Assembly: GCF_013248965.1 (NCBI RefSeq)
Contig: NZ_JABRVQ010000012.1
Location: 30,689-94,688, forward strand
DNA from: Psychrobacter okhotskensis
GTDB taxonomy: Bacteria; Pseudomonadota; Gammaproteobacteria; Pseudomonadales; Moraxellaceae
DNA length: 64,000 bases
Reading direction: 5' to 3'
The position numbers were made by a program, and so were the translations under genes. Below are positions 53,128 to 62,558 of the stretch, piece after piece (position 1 is the stretch's first letter; each line of letters starts with the position of its first letter). The notes beneath the pieces were generated by a model that did no database searches, was not told the origin of the DNA, and worked only from the letters and a program-made list of their open reading frames with translations.

Positions 53128-55662
53128 TTATGCTTTATTAGTCGAAGCCTCATTTTTGGATGCTTCCTCAGTTACATTATCAGCCACTTTATCTGGTCGA
53201 GGACTCAAAGTGTCCGGTTTTAGCAGCTGACTGTCGAACTCATCGGCTGAATCTGCACTATAGCTGTCCACTAGTTTGGCATCGGCTTCCTCATCACGCT
53301 TAATGTGAAAGTCAGACTCTACGATTTGGGTGAGACGACGCGTGAGCTCTTCTAAACGCCATGGCCATAGAATGGGACGACCGTCTTCATTTAGATACCA
53401 GCTATTACAGCCACTGACCCAGACAGTGGTGCCTAACGCTTCGTTCACTTCTTCATAAAAGGCTTCGGTAGCCTCTACGGTCGGTTCAATCTCCGTAATA
53501 CCTTCGCGGCGCATACGATCCATCCATTTTATCGCGTACTCTGCTTGTGCTTCAGCGATAGGCACTAAAGACGAATTACCAATAGGGCTATTGGGTCCCA
53601 TAAGCGTGAATAGATTTGGGAAACCTGGAATCATCGTGGTGTTGTGAGCGATAGGTCCTTCGTTCCACGCTTCATCCAAAGCTATGCCATCACGCCCCGT
53701 CACTTGCATCGGACGCATATAAGACTGCGCATGAAAGCCTGTCGCAAAAACTAAGATATCAAACTCATGCAACTGACCATCCTTGGTAATCACCCCTTTA
53801 GGATCAATACGGTCGATATGGGTAGTGCAAACCTCAACATTGGACTGCTGCACTGCTTTATAGAACGTTGGGGATGAAATCATACGCTTACACATCGGCG
53901 CATAGTCCGGTGTCAAGCGCGCGCGTAAACTATCATTAGCGACTTGCGATAGGCTACCTTTGGCACCTTTACTAAAGAAAGTACGCTGCCAACCTGGACT
54001 TATAGGCGCTTTAAACAAACTGGTAAACACCTTACCCGAAATATCATACGCTAAGCGCTGAATAGCAGGTACTTTTTTGGCTAAAGTTCGTAATGGTTTA
54101 GGAATTTCCGGATTGGGCGCACTGATCACCCACTGGGCGCTACGTTGAAATAAAGTCACTTGCGCGCATTGCTCCGATAAAGCACTGAGGATTTGCACGC
54201 CCGTTGAACCATTACCGATGATACCGACACGCTTGCCGTCTAGAGGAATGCTGTGATCCCAGCGAGCGCTGTGAAAACTTGCACCCTCAAAGGTGTCTTT
54301 ACCGGGGATATCTGGAATATTAGGATGATGCAAGACGCCTGTCGCACATATCAAGACATCAGCTTCGTCAGTATGTCCCGCTTTGGTTCTAATCTTCCAG
54401 CGACCGTCTTCAAATTTAGCCTTATCGATTTCACTATTGAATTTGATATGTTCGGTTAAGCCGCGCTTTTCGGTGACGTCTTCAAAGTAATCGCGAAGCT
54501 CGTGACCGGGTGCAAATACATGGCTCCACTTGGGCGATAGCTCATCTTTATAACAATAAAAATGCGCAGGCACATCACAGGCGAGCCCTGGATAAGTATT
54601 GTCACGCCACGTGCCACCGACAGAGTCGGCTTTTTCATAGACAGTAAAGTCAGAATTACCAGCGTCTTTAAGGGCCTTTGCCATGGCGATACCTGACATG
54701 CCAGCGCCTATAACAGCAACTCTTGGCAATGGCTCTTCTGGTACATATTTTGGAAATTCTAGCGATTTGTATTTGAGCGCCGGTTTTGTAAATAAGCGAT
54801 CGATCACTCCCATGACCAAAATACCCGGATGCCAAACACGAATAGGCTCATAAGCGACGGCGTACAAAATCATGTCTGCGCCCGCTCTAACCGATAGTTT
54901 GGGGTAAGCGTTCCATGTATTTTGCGCAGGTGCAATCATATCGGTTTGAGTGAGCGGCAGATGCACGGTCGTCCAGTTAATACCATCATTGTAAGTCTCA
55001 GCAGCAACGCTCTCTGCAAAACCATCAAGCGCATTTTTTGACGCGATATAAGCACCAAACCTTGGCGTACCCTTAAGCTGCGTACCCATTGTCGAGATAT
55101 TAATGACATGACCACCCGTACCGCTAATACGCATACGATCGACCAAAGGAATGGTGAGGTTAATAGCGCCGAAGTAATTAATCTTCATGACGCGGTCATA
55201 GTCATGCAAGCGATCGGCGGCGTCATAAATCGTGCGTCGGATAGAGCGACCGGCATTATTAATAATGGTATCGACACCGCCATGCACTTTGATCACTTGA
55301 GCAATAAGATTTTCGCGATCGGCATCAATACTTAAGTCACAAGTATAGATAAAAGCTTTGCCGTCAAATTCGGCAGCCTCGTCAGCGACTTCCTGCAATT
55401 TATCGCTACGGCGGGCGACTAGAAGCACATGTGCGCCAGCTTCAAGTAGAGATAAAGCGGCACTGCGACCGACACCTGATGAGGCACCAGTGACCAAAAT
55501 ACGTTTACCTTGAACCTTATGGCGTAACTCATCTTTAAAAGATCGCCCAGCGGCGATTCGTTTCATTCGATTAAACTGACGGGTAGGTTCCACTTCCATC
55601 AGTAGATCTGCAAAGCGATCGACAGGCGTCCGTTTAGGTTTATCATTCTTTTTAATATCCAT
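53128..55662 (-). CDS. Fused short-chain dehydrogenase and Baeyer-Villiger-type flavin monooxygenase
   Basis: An 844-residue two-enzyme fusion. Residues ~1-300 form an SDR: TGASSGVG at 58-65, NNAG at 135-138, Ser190, Tyr205-x3-Lys209. Residues ~315-790 form a class B flavoprotein monooxygenase: FAD site GAGMSG at 319-324, the BVMO fingerprint F-x-G-x3-H-S-x2-W-D at 458-469, and NADPH site GNGSTG at 483-488. The start at 55662 has GGAGA at proper spacing. The last ~50 residues are acidic and disordered. The architecture suggests alcohol-to-ketone-to-ester oxidation in one protein. Substrates are not known, but the neighbouring acyl-CoA synthetase, GMC enzyme and FadL suggest long aliphatic chains. 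Confidence 0.85.
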   Translation of the reverse strand: MDIKKNDKPKRTPVDRFADLLMEVEPTRQFNRMKRIAAGRSFKDELRHKVQGKRILVTGASSGVGRSAALSLLEAGAHVLLVARRSDKLQEVADEAAEFDGKAFIYTCDLSIDADRENLIAQVIKVHGGVDTIINNAGRSIRRTIYDAADRLHDYDRVMKINYFGAINLTIPLVDRMRISGTGGHVINISTMGTQLKGTPRFGAYIASKNALDGFAESVAAETYNDGINWTTVHLPLTQTDMIAPAQNTWNAYPKLSVRAGADMILYAVAYEPIRVWHPGILVMGVIDRLFTKPALKYKSLEFPKYVPEEPLPRVAVIGAGMSGIAMAKALKDAGNSDFTVYEKADSVGGTWRDNTYPGLACDVPAHFYCYKDELSPKWSHVFAPGHELRDYFEDVTEKRGLTEHIKFNSEIDKAKFEDGRWKIRTKAGHTDEADVLICATGVLHHPNIPDIPGKDTFEGASFHSARWDHSIPLDGKRVGIIGNGSTGVQILSALSEQCAQVTLFQRSAQWVISAPNPEIPKPLRTLAKKVPAIQRLAYDISGKVFTSLFKAPISPGWQRTFFSKGAKGSLSQVANDSLRARLTPDYAPMCKRMISSPTFYKAVQQSNVEVCTTHIDRIDPKGVITKDGQLHEFDILVFATGFHAQSYMRPMQVTGRDGIALDEAWNEGPIAHNTTMIPGFPNLFTLMGPNSPIGNSSLVPIAEAQAEYAIKWMDRMRREGITEIEPTVEATEAFYEEVNEALGTTVWVSGCNSWYLNEDGRPILWPWRLEELTRRLTQIVESDFHIKRDEEADAKLVDSYSADSADEFDSQLLKPDTLSPRPDKVADNVTEEASKNEASTNKA

Positions 55663-56116
55663 ATTAATCATTCTCCATTATGAGGAAAGATGTTTAGTAA
55701 CCTTAACCTCCTAATAAACGTTATTCTATTAATAACAATATTTTTTGATTAGAAATAACTCAAATATTATGAATAAAAGAACTTTATTAGATAAGCTATC
55801 ATTCCAATATATTTTAATTATAAAGTTTTTTATATTAACTAACAAGTGTATACTAATTTAAAAATATAGTTAAATTAATTGGTTTTATCTTTACAATCTT
55901 CACTCCTATTTAATAAAAAAATATTAATACTTGTAAAGAAAATTATTTAACCTCCCCATTCAACCTTGTACATTGTATATTTTATTGGTAGTTATCAATA
56001 ATTATTTTTACCTAAGCTTGTGAGCGAGATTTGCTTGATTTATGGTGACTTTTTATTCATGAATAATTGTCACGATGATGGCGGCTACTCAATTCCTCTT
56101 AAGATAAGGATATCTT
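55663..56116. other. Divergent AT-rich intergenic region
   Basis: A 454-base gap between the fusion gene and the acyl-CoA synthetase must hold both promoters. No open frame has coding character. A small palindrome GTTATT-CTATT-AATAAC lies at 55720-55736. I cannot assign promoter boxes with confidence. Confidence 0.4.
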
Positions 56117-57964
56117 ATGACTTCGCAGCACCTTGAACTCATTACTTTACCTAAAATGCTCGGTAGACTCCCCAGCCTCATCTCAAAACTACCCAAAATC
56201 GTTAGAGGATTGCGCTACGCTACTAATGAAGATACCGATGTCCATACTGGGCTTGGGTTTACCTTTGCTAAGGTCATCAAGTCAAATCCGTCAGGCATTG
56301 CCATTAAATATGAAGACTTACAACTGACCTATCAACAGCTTGATGAGTGGTCTAACCAGTTGGCTAATTATTTACAGAGTTTAGGGCTGATTAAGGGTGA
56401 TGTGATCGGGGTTGCTTTAGAAAACCGTCCAGAGATGCTTTGTGCTTGTCTGGCTGCTGCCAAAACTGGCACGGTTGTCGCTCTGATCAATACCTCTCAA
56501 ACCGGCAAAGTGTTAATCCATAGTGTAAGCCTAGTCAAACCAAAGATACTCATTATAGGCGCTGAATTGACTGCTGCCTTTCAAGACGTTCGCTCAGAGC
56601 TTGACGTGCCTGAAGAGTGCTATTTTTGGTGGGACGATAGCGATACTTTTAATCATAAAACCGATACTCAACCTACGCCGAGCGGCATGATGTCTATCGG
56701 CCCTGCTATTCACGAGCACTCCAAGCACTGCCCTGACACTAGCAAAAACGTTTTTTTAAAAGATCCTTTATTTTACCTCTTTACCTCAGGCACTACGGGT
56801 ATGCCCAAAGCCGTCATCGTCAATCATGGCCGTTGGATGAAAGCCTATGGCTTTTTTGGGCACTTCTTTAATCTTAATAAGCATGACACTCTATATGTGA
56901 CTCTACCGCTCTATCATGCTACGGCAATGATTGTCTGCTGGAGCTGCGTGATTGCGGGAGGTGGCTCTTTTGCGCTACAACGTAAATTCTCTGCGAGTAG
57001 CTTTTGGAGCGATATCAAAAAATTTGAGGCCACAAGCTTTGGTTATGTTGGAGAGCTTTGCCGTTATCTTATCGATACGCCGCTTTGTGAACACGAGAAG
57101 AATAATCGCATTACCAAAGTGATTGGCAACGGCTTACGGCCTAGCATTTGGAAAGATTTTAAAACTCGTTTTGGCATCAAAGAGGTGCTTGAGATTTATG
57201 GCGCCAGCGAGAGCAATATAGGCTTTTCTAACTTGTTAAATTTTGATAATACGGTAGGTCTCTGCCCTGTTCCCTTTAAAATAGTGGCTTATGATCAAGA
57301 AACAGATCAGCCTATCCGTGACAAAGAAGGTTTTATGACCTTGATTGGTCGAGGTGAGATGGGACTATTATTGGGTGAAATCAACGACAAAACCCCCTTT
57401 GATGGCTATACTGACAAAGACAAAACGCAAGAAAAAATCCTCAAAGATGTTTTTATGAAAGGTGATGCTTATTTCAACACGGGCGACATCATGCGTGATA
57501 TTGGTTATAGGCACACGCAATTCGTCGATCGTGTTGGCGATACTTTTCGCTGGAAAGGCGAGAATGTCTCTACCACTGAAGTGGAAAGTATTATTGCCGA
57601 TTTAAGCGGTATTAGTGAAGCAATCGTCTATGGCGTCGAGATTATAGGCACCAACGGGCGCGCATGCATGGCGGCGATCACCTTGGAGGATAGCGTCATA
57701 TTTAATGAAGCCTTCCAAATCGATTTTTTGTTGGCATTAAGCAAATATCTGCCTAGTTATGCGCAGCCTTTGTTCGTTCGTGAGCTTAAAACAATTGAGA
57801 CGACAGGCACCTTTAAATATAAGAAAAACAGCCTAAAAGATATCGCCTTTAATCCTGTCAAAACGGAGGATGAGCTGTGGGTTCACTTACCTAAAGATCA
57901 TAAACTCACTCGCATAGATACTTCGGAATACGAGCGTATTCAGAATAATTACTATCGTTTTTAA
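56117..57964 (+). CDS. Long-chain acyl-CoA synthetase, FATP-like
   Basis: A 615-residue ANL-superfamily adenylating enzyme. The ATP site TSGTTGMPK is at residues 223-231, [10 protein letters not shown] (motif A5) near 365, [34 protein letters not shown] (A7-A8) near 455-490, and [11 protein letters not shown] near the end with the catalytic Lys region. The N-terminal segment and [15 protein letters not shown] are typical of FATP/very-long-chain synthetases rather than FadD. It activates fatty acids to CoA thioesters for the acyl-CoA dehydrogenase nearby. First of a two-gene run with the GMC enzyme. Confidence 0.88.
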   Translation: MTSQHLELITLPKMLGRLPSLISKLPKIVRGLRYATNEDTDVHTGLGFTFAKVIKSNPSGIAIKYEDLQLTYQQLDEWSNQLANYLQSLGLIKGDVIGVALENRPEMLCACLAAAKTGTVVALINTSQTGKVLIHSVSLVKPKILIIGAELTAAFQDVRSELDVPEECYFWWDDSDTFNHKTDTQPTPSGMMSIGPAIHEHSKHCPDTSKNVFLKDPLFYLFTSGTTGMPKAVIVNHGRWMKAYGFFGHFFNLNKHDTLYVTLPLYHATAMIVCWSCVIAGGGSFALQRKFSASSFWSDIKKFEATSFGYVGELCRYLIDTPLCEHEKNNRITKVIGNGLRPSIWKDFKTRFGIKEVLEIYGASESNIGFSNLLNFDNTVGLCPVPFKIVAYDQETDQPIRDKEGFMTLIGRGEMGLLLGEINDKTPFDGYTDKDKTQEKILKDVFMKGDAYFNTGDIMRDIGYRHTQFVDRVGDTFRWKGENVSTTEVESIIADLSGISEAIVYGVEIIGTNGRACMAAITLEDSVIFNEAFQIDFLLALSKYLPSYAQPLFVRELKTIETTGTFKYKKNSLKDIAFNPVKTEDELWVHLPKDHKLTRIDTSEYERIQNNYYRF

Positions 57965-58070
57965 CGCCTATTACAGGTTAAAACAGCTGTCTACACGAAT
58001 AATTGAGTGGCTAGCCTACTCTCAAATATCAACATTATTTAATCGCATGGAAGCGAAAGGGAATTCAAAA

Positions 58071-59762
58071 ATGGAATTTGATTACGTCATCGTTGGTGGC
58101 GGTTCGGCAGGATGCGTTCTTGCTAGTCGTCTTTCAGAAGATCCAAACATCAGTGTTTGTCTATTAGAATACGGCGGCGATGGCAAGAGCCAAGCTATCC
58201 GTGTACCAGCTGGCATGGTATTAATGGTCCCGGGCAAGCCTTTTAAATTAAATAATTGGTGCTTTGGCACTACTGCTCAGCGTCATCTCAATGACCGCAA
58301 AGGCTTTCAGCCACGTGGTCTTTGTCTAGGAGGGTCCTCAGCAATCAATGGCATGGTCTATACTCGTGGCAACCCTAGAGACTATGACCTTTGGGAGCAG
58401 ATGGGCTGTTCTGGATGGGGCTTTAAAGATGTCTTACCCTACTTTAAAAAAGCAGAAAATAATGTCCATGGTGCTAGTGAATACCATGGCGATAGCGGTC
58501 CTTTACATGTGACAGAACAACTAAGCCCTCGCGGCATCTCAAGCGACTTTATCGCCGCTGCTGTAGCGAATGGTTTGCCAGAAAATAATGATTTCAATGG
58601 TCCCAGTCAAATAGGCGCAGGCCTCTACCAAGTCACCCTTTTTCATGATGAAAAGCAAGGTCAGCGCTGCTCTACTGCCGCCGCCTACGTCCATCCTGTA
58701 GAGGATCGCGCTAATTTAACGGTCATTACCAATGCGCTAGGCTCACGCGTTATTATCGAAAACAAGCGGGCTACTGGTGTCGTCTTTCGCCAGCATGGTG
58801 AAGAAAAGACGGTCAAGGCTCACTCTGAAGTCATTTTATGCGGTGGTGCCTTTGGGTCACCGCAAATGCTAATGTTGTCTGGTATTGGTCCTGCTGAGCA
58901 TTTGCAGCAGCATGGTATCGAGGTCATCTATGACTCGCCCAATGTCGGTGAAAATCTACAAGACCATTTAGATGTCGTCTTTGATTACGAAGTGTATACC
59001 AAAGATGTTTTTGGCATTGGTTTTGGCGCAGGTAGTCGACTGTTAAAAGCCTTGCCACAATGGAAAAAAGAAGGCGGCGGTATTCTTTCCACCAACTTCT
59101 CCGAAGCAGGTGCTTTTTTTACGGCTATGGAGGATGGCGACCCTGAGTGGCCAGATACTCAGCTACATTTTATCATCGCGCGAGTGAGTGATCATGGTCG
59201 CGATATTAAATGGGGTAATGGTGTTACCGTACACAGTTGCTGCTTGCGTCCAAAATCCCGAGGTACCGTGCGCTTGGCCTCTGCTAATCCAAAAGATTAT
59301 CCTTTGATTGATCCTAATTTCTTATCGCATCCTAAAGATATCGAAGTGATGTTGGCAGGTGGCGAGCGCACGCGTAAAATTATGCAAGAAGCGCCGATAG
59401 CAAAACATATCAAAGAAGATTACGCTGGCAAGCATATCGAAAAATATGGCCTTCTAGACTATATTCGTAGTAAATCAGACACGGTTTATCATCCAGTAGG
59501 TACTTGCCGTATGGGTTCAGATGCTGAGTCAGTCGTTGATTTGGAATGCAAAGTGCGCGGTATTGAAGGCTTACGAGTAGTAGATGCGTCAATCATGCCG
59601 ACTTTAATTAGTGCTAATACCAACGCGCCAACCATTATGATTGCTGAAAAAATAGCAGCAGTCATAATGGCAAAACAGGGTAAAAGTATCGGTCATAAAG
59701 GACAAATAAATCTATCATTAGCAGAGTCGAATGCAGTGGAGGCACGAAATTTATATGCTTAA
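58071..59762 (+). CDS. GMC-family alcohol/choline dehydrogenase-like flavoprotein
   Basis: A 563-residue GMC oxidoreductase. FAD motif GGGSAG is at residues 9-14, then [20 protein letters not shown] (GMC signature 1) and [16 protein letters not shown] (signature 2). The C-terminal active-site pair is His in [10 protein letters not shown] and Asn in [15 protein letters not shown]. The start at 58071 follows AAAGGGA by about 8 bases; an in-frame ATG at 58047 would precede that site. The closest functional classes are choline dehydrogenase and AlkJ-type aliphatic alcohol dehydrogenase. No betaine genes are nearby, so a fatty alcohol role is favoured. It lies 106 bases after the acyl-CoA synthetase. 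Confidence 0.87.
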   Translation: MEFDYVIVGGGSAGCVLASRLSEDPNISVCLLEYGGDGKSQAIRVPAGMVLMVPGKPFKLNNWCFGTTAQRHLNDRKGFQPRGLCLGGSSAINGMVYTRGNPRDYDLWEQMGCSGWGFKDVLPYFKKAENNVHGASEYHGDSGPLHVTEQLSPRGISSDFIAAAVANGLPENNDFNGPSQIGAGLYQVTLFHDEKQGQRCSTAAAYVHPVEDRANLTVITNALGSRVIIENKRATGVVFRQHGEEKTVKAHSEVILCGGAFGSPQMLMLSGIGPAEHLQQHGIEVIYDSPNVGENLQDHLDVVFDYEVYTKDVFGIGFGAGSRLLKALPQWKKEGGGILSTNFSEAGAFFTAMEDGDPEWPDTQLHFIIARVSDHGRDIKWGNGVTVHSCCLRPKSRGTVRLASANPKDYPLIDPNFLSHPKDIEVMLAGGERTRKIMQEAPIAKHIKEDYAGKHIEKYGLLDYIRSKSDTVYHPVGTCRMGSDAESVVDLECKVRGIEGLRVVDASIMPTLISANTNAPTIMIAEKIAAVIMAKQGKSIGHKGQINLSLAESNAVEARNLYA

Positions 59763-60111
59763 TAGTTCACTGGAACGATAATAACAGCCTTCAAATTATT
59801 ACTATTTAAGACCCGTTATATTTTACAGACTCTAACTTATATTCGTTTTCATTAGCCGGTTTTATAAAATATTTTTATAAATGATTTACTGATATATAAA
59901 AGCGGTTAATATTATATTTTATATAGATCAACTGCTTTTTTAATAGCTCAAATTATTTATTAAAAAATTAATTAGTTATATTTTCCCAATTATTTTTCAA
60001 ACCTTATATACAGATTAATTAGTTTAATTAACAGCTCTAACTTTAATATTATTATGAAAGTTTATTATTGCACAATCATTTATATAAGATAGTAATTACA
60101 TATATAATTTT
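59763..60111. other. AT-rich gap with a candidate terminator
   Basis: A 349-base convergent gap with no gene. AAAAGCGGTT (59898-59907) pairs with AACTGCTTTT (59930-59939) with one mismatch, followed by Ts, a possible distant terminator for the GMC gene. The rest is very AT-rich. Confidence 0.45.
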
Positions 60112-61263
60112 TTACATAAATCTTGATGCCAGCTCCTTCATGATCTCATTGGTACCGCCGTAGATTTTTTGTACTCGTGCATCAGCATATAGCCTAGCAA
60201 TTGGGTATTCCATCATATAGCCGTAGCCGCCAAATAGTTGCACGCACTCATCCATGACGATGCATTGCTTTTCGGTCACCCAATATTTAATCAAGGCGGC
60301 GTGTTGTACGGTAAGCTCTTTTTTCAGTAGCGCTTCGATAGCGGCATCGCAAAGTGCACTGGAAGCAATATAATGACTGTTGCACTCCGCTAATTTGAAT
60401 CGAGTGTTCTGGAATCCCCATACTGGCTTGCCAAAAGCAGTGCGCTCCTTGGTATAATCAATGGTGAGATCTAATGCTAGCTTCATCGCACCAACCCCTG
60501 CTAATGCTACTAACAGACGCTCTTGTGGCAGCTCTTGCATGAGCTGCATAAAACCCATACCTTCAACGGTACCAAGCAGATTCTTTTGTGGCACTCGCAT
60601 ATTAGTAAAGAAAAGCTCAGAGGTATCCTGCGACGCCATACCGAGCTTTTTGAGTTTTTTACCGCGCTCAAACCCTGGAGCATTATCCGTCTCGACGACG
60701 ATCAATGACACGCCTTTTGCGCCTTCATCTTTATCAGTCTTACAAGCAACTATGATTAAATTACCCAACTGACCGTTAGTAATAAAGGTCTTTGAACCGT
60801 TGATAATATAATCGTCACCCTCTTTTATCGCATAAGTCTTGATGTTTTGTAGATCAGATCCGGTACCCGGTTCCGTCATGGCAATCGCACCGATAAGCGC
60901 ACCCGTCGCCATTTTGGGTAGCCATTCTTGTTTTTGTGTTTCTGTACCGTGATGTAAAATATAAGGGGCGACAATACCTGAGTGCAAAGAGCCTCCAAAC
61001 CCAGACATGTTGGCTTCGGCTTGCGCATAAATAAGCGCCGTTTCATGACGAAAATCTCCGCCTGCACCGCCATACTCTTCTGGCATGGAAGCACATAAAA
61101 AACCCATCTCGCCCGCCTCTATCCAAGCTTTACGATCGAGCATGCCATCGTCGCGCCATCTCTCGTCATGCTGCTCCCAACTTTTGAACAGCTTGAGCGC
61201 ACTCTCATGCAGCATCTCAATCTCTTCGTTCATCCAGCTAGGCTTGAAGCAATTAATCGTCAT
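60112..61263 (-). CDS. Acyl-CoA dehydrogenase, long-chain type
   Basis: A 383-residue FAD enzyme that introduces the alpha-beta double bond in acyl-CoA. Signature IGAIAMTEPGTGSDLQ is near residues 124-139 and QLFGGYGYMMEYPIARLYADARVQKIYGGTNEI at the C-terminus. The usual medium-chain catalytic Glu (Y-E-G-T) is Gly here; Glu248 in MQELPQERLL matches the alternative catalytic base of long-chain and isovaleryl enzymes, and the whole region reads like mammalian LCAD. It is divergent from the TetR gene. An electron-transferring flavoprotein is not in the window. Confidence 0.88.
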   Translation of the reverse strand: MTINCFKPSWMNEEIEMLHESALKLFKSWEQHDERWRDDGMLDRKAWIEAGEMGFLCASMPEEYGGAGGDFRHETALIYAQAEANMSGFGGSLHSGIVAPYILHHGTETQKQEWLPKMATGALIGAIAMTEPGTGSDLQNIKTYAIKEGDDYIINGSKTFITNGQLGNLIIVACKTDKDEGAKGVSLIVVETDNAPGFERGKKLKKLGMASQDTSELFFTNMRVPQKNLLGTVEGMGFMQLMQELPQERLLVALAGVGAMKLALDLTIDYTKERTAFGKPVWGFQNTRFKLAECNSHYIASSALCDAAIEALLKKELTVQHAALIKYWVTEKQCIVMDECVQLFGGYGYMMEYPIARLYADARVQKIYGGTNEIMKELASRFM

Positions 61264-61588
61264 ATTATCTTCCTTGATAGTATCAATTTTGAGCAGGTAC
61301 TTACTGAGTATATAAAATATGGTTTATGCTAAGGCATGTATTTAATTCAACCGAAGGGTATACCAATAGAATAATATGAAAATATAATAAAACAGTAATA
61401 TAAATTACCTTTATATTCAGGCTATCCCATGAATTATTCATCCCAATATCACTACTCTTACAGTACGATATTATAAAATATAACTAGTATTAGCAACCAA
61501 TTATATTATAATAGTAATTAAAATTACCACAACCCTCAAATTCAATTCTTAAAGGCTAAAAACTACTTTTATCCCTGGAAAATAAGCT
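61264..61588. promoter_or_regulatory. Divergent ACAD/TetR region with two matching palindromes
   Basis: GTAATATAAATTAC (61395-61408) and GTAATTAAAATTAC (61514-61527) share the form GTAAT-N4-ATTAC and lie 119 bases apart in the 325-base gap between the acyl-CoA dehydrogenase and its presumed TetR repressor. They are candidate operators. The DNA is AT-rich, so chance similarity is possible. Confidence 0.4.
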
Positions 61589-62299
61589 ATGAAAAATTCT
61601 CGACCAAAATCGAAGCCAGACGCAGAGACGGGCATCAGTAAAAAAAATAGCAAAATTAAAAACGAGATATCTAAATCAGACAGTCAGAGTACAGCTGTAG
61701 CACCATTAAGCGAGATGCGATCTGCTACTTTAGACAAAATAGAAAAAGCGGTGCGCCAACTCTTCGCCGGTAATGATGCCAATGATATCACTATGATACA
61801 GATTGCTAATACGGCAAATGTGTCGTTGCAAACGCTCTATAAGTATTTTGGTGATAAGCAAACGGTACTCTATACCATTATGGATATAGTGCTTGGAAGA
61901 CTAGCGGCAAGAATGATGGATCATCTACAAGGTATTGATAGCGTAGAGGATCGTTTACGTAAGACGTTATGGGTATGCTTGGATTTTGTAGATACCCAGC
62001 CTGATGCCGTGATGGTGTTATCCAAAGTCTCAATAGCGCGTTTTCATAACATTGCTATCTATAAGAATAAAGAGCTTATTGATGCTTTTTTGAGTGTACT
62101 ACAGGATGGTCAAAAGCGAGGGGTGCTGGTTGATACAGTGCCACTGTATATTCTATTTGATGTCTTTATGGGGTTTATCAGTCGCCTTGGTATTATGCAT
62201 ACGGTTCGTCAAGCAAACGTACCGCTAAATGATAATTTTGATGCTCTATTTAACATATTATGGCGCTCGATGTCTAAGCCTGAGTTATCTATTACTTAA
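61589..62299 (+). CDS. TetR-family transcriptional regulator
   Basis: A 236-residue regulator. After a ~42-residue Lys/Ser-rich leader comes the TetR DNA-binding domain (about 45-92): ATLDKIEKAVRQLF, then helix-turn-helix MIQIANTANVSLQTLYKYFGDKQTVLYTI. The ligand domain (about 100-230) is typical in length. Its position, divergent from the acyl-CoA dehydrogenase and between it and fadL, suggests it senses acyl-CoA or a related lipid and represses the lipid-oxidation genes. The start could also be an internal Met, since the leader is unusual. Confidence 0.85.
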   Translation: MKNSRPKSKPDAETGISKKNSKIKNEISKSDSQSTAVAPLSEMRSATLDKIEKAVRQLFAGNDANDITMIQIANTANVSLQTLYKYFGDKQTVLYTIMDIVLGRLAARMMDHLQGIDSVEDRLRKTLWVCLDFVDTQPDAVMVLSKVSIARFHNIAIYKNKELIDAFLSVLQDGQKRGVLVDTVPLYILFDVFMGFISRLGIMHTVRQANVPLNDNFDALFNILWRSMSKPELSIT

Positions 62300-62313
62300 A
62301 TACCATAATCAGA

Positions 62314-62420
62314 GATATAGTCAGTCCAATGTGAAAAAGATACAGCGAGACTGGGATAGATTTTTTGTAGCCTCTGTCGGCGTAGGCACAGCAAGCCAGA
62401 AAAATTTGTGCCCGTTTCGA
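62314..62420. repeat. TATAGTCAGT-associated repeat, copy with inverted centre
   Basis: It opens ATATAGTCAGTCC as in the copies at 24847 and 42968, but the centre at 62360-62405 (ATTTTTTGTAGCCTCTGTC to CAAGCCAGAAAAAT) is the reverse complement of the 24897-24942 centre, matching at about 41 of 46 bases. It lies between the TetR and fadL genes. Confidence 0.7.
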
Positions 62421-62558
62421 GATACTAAATAATGCATCCATTTTATTTGGCATCGACTATATAATTTTTCACATAATAAATAATGAGCTATAACCCTTTC
62501 TGATTAAAGACTTATAGCTATGCATAGCTCAGACAATACATCATCAACTTACAGCAGT

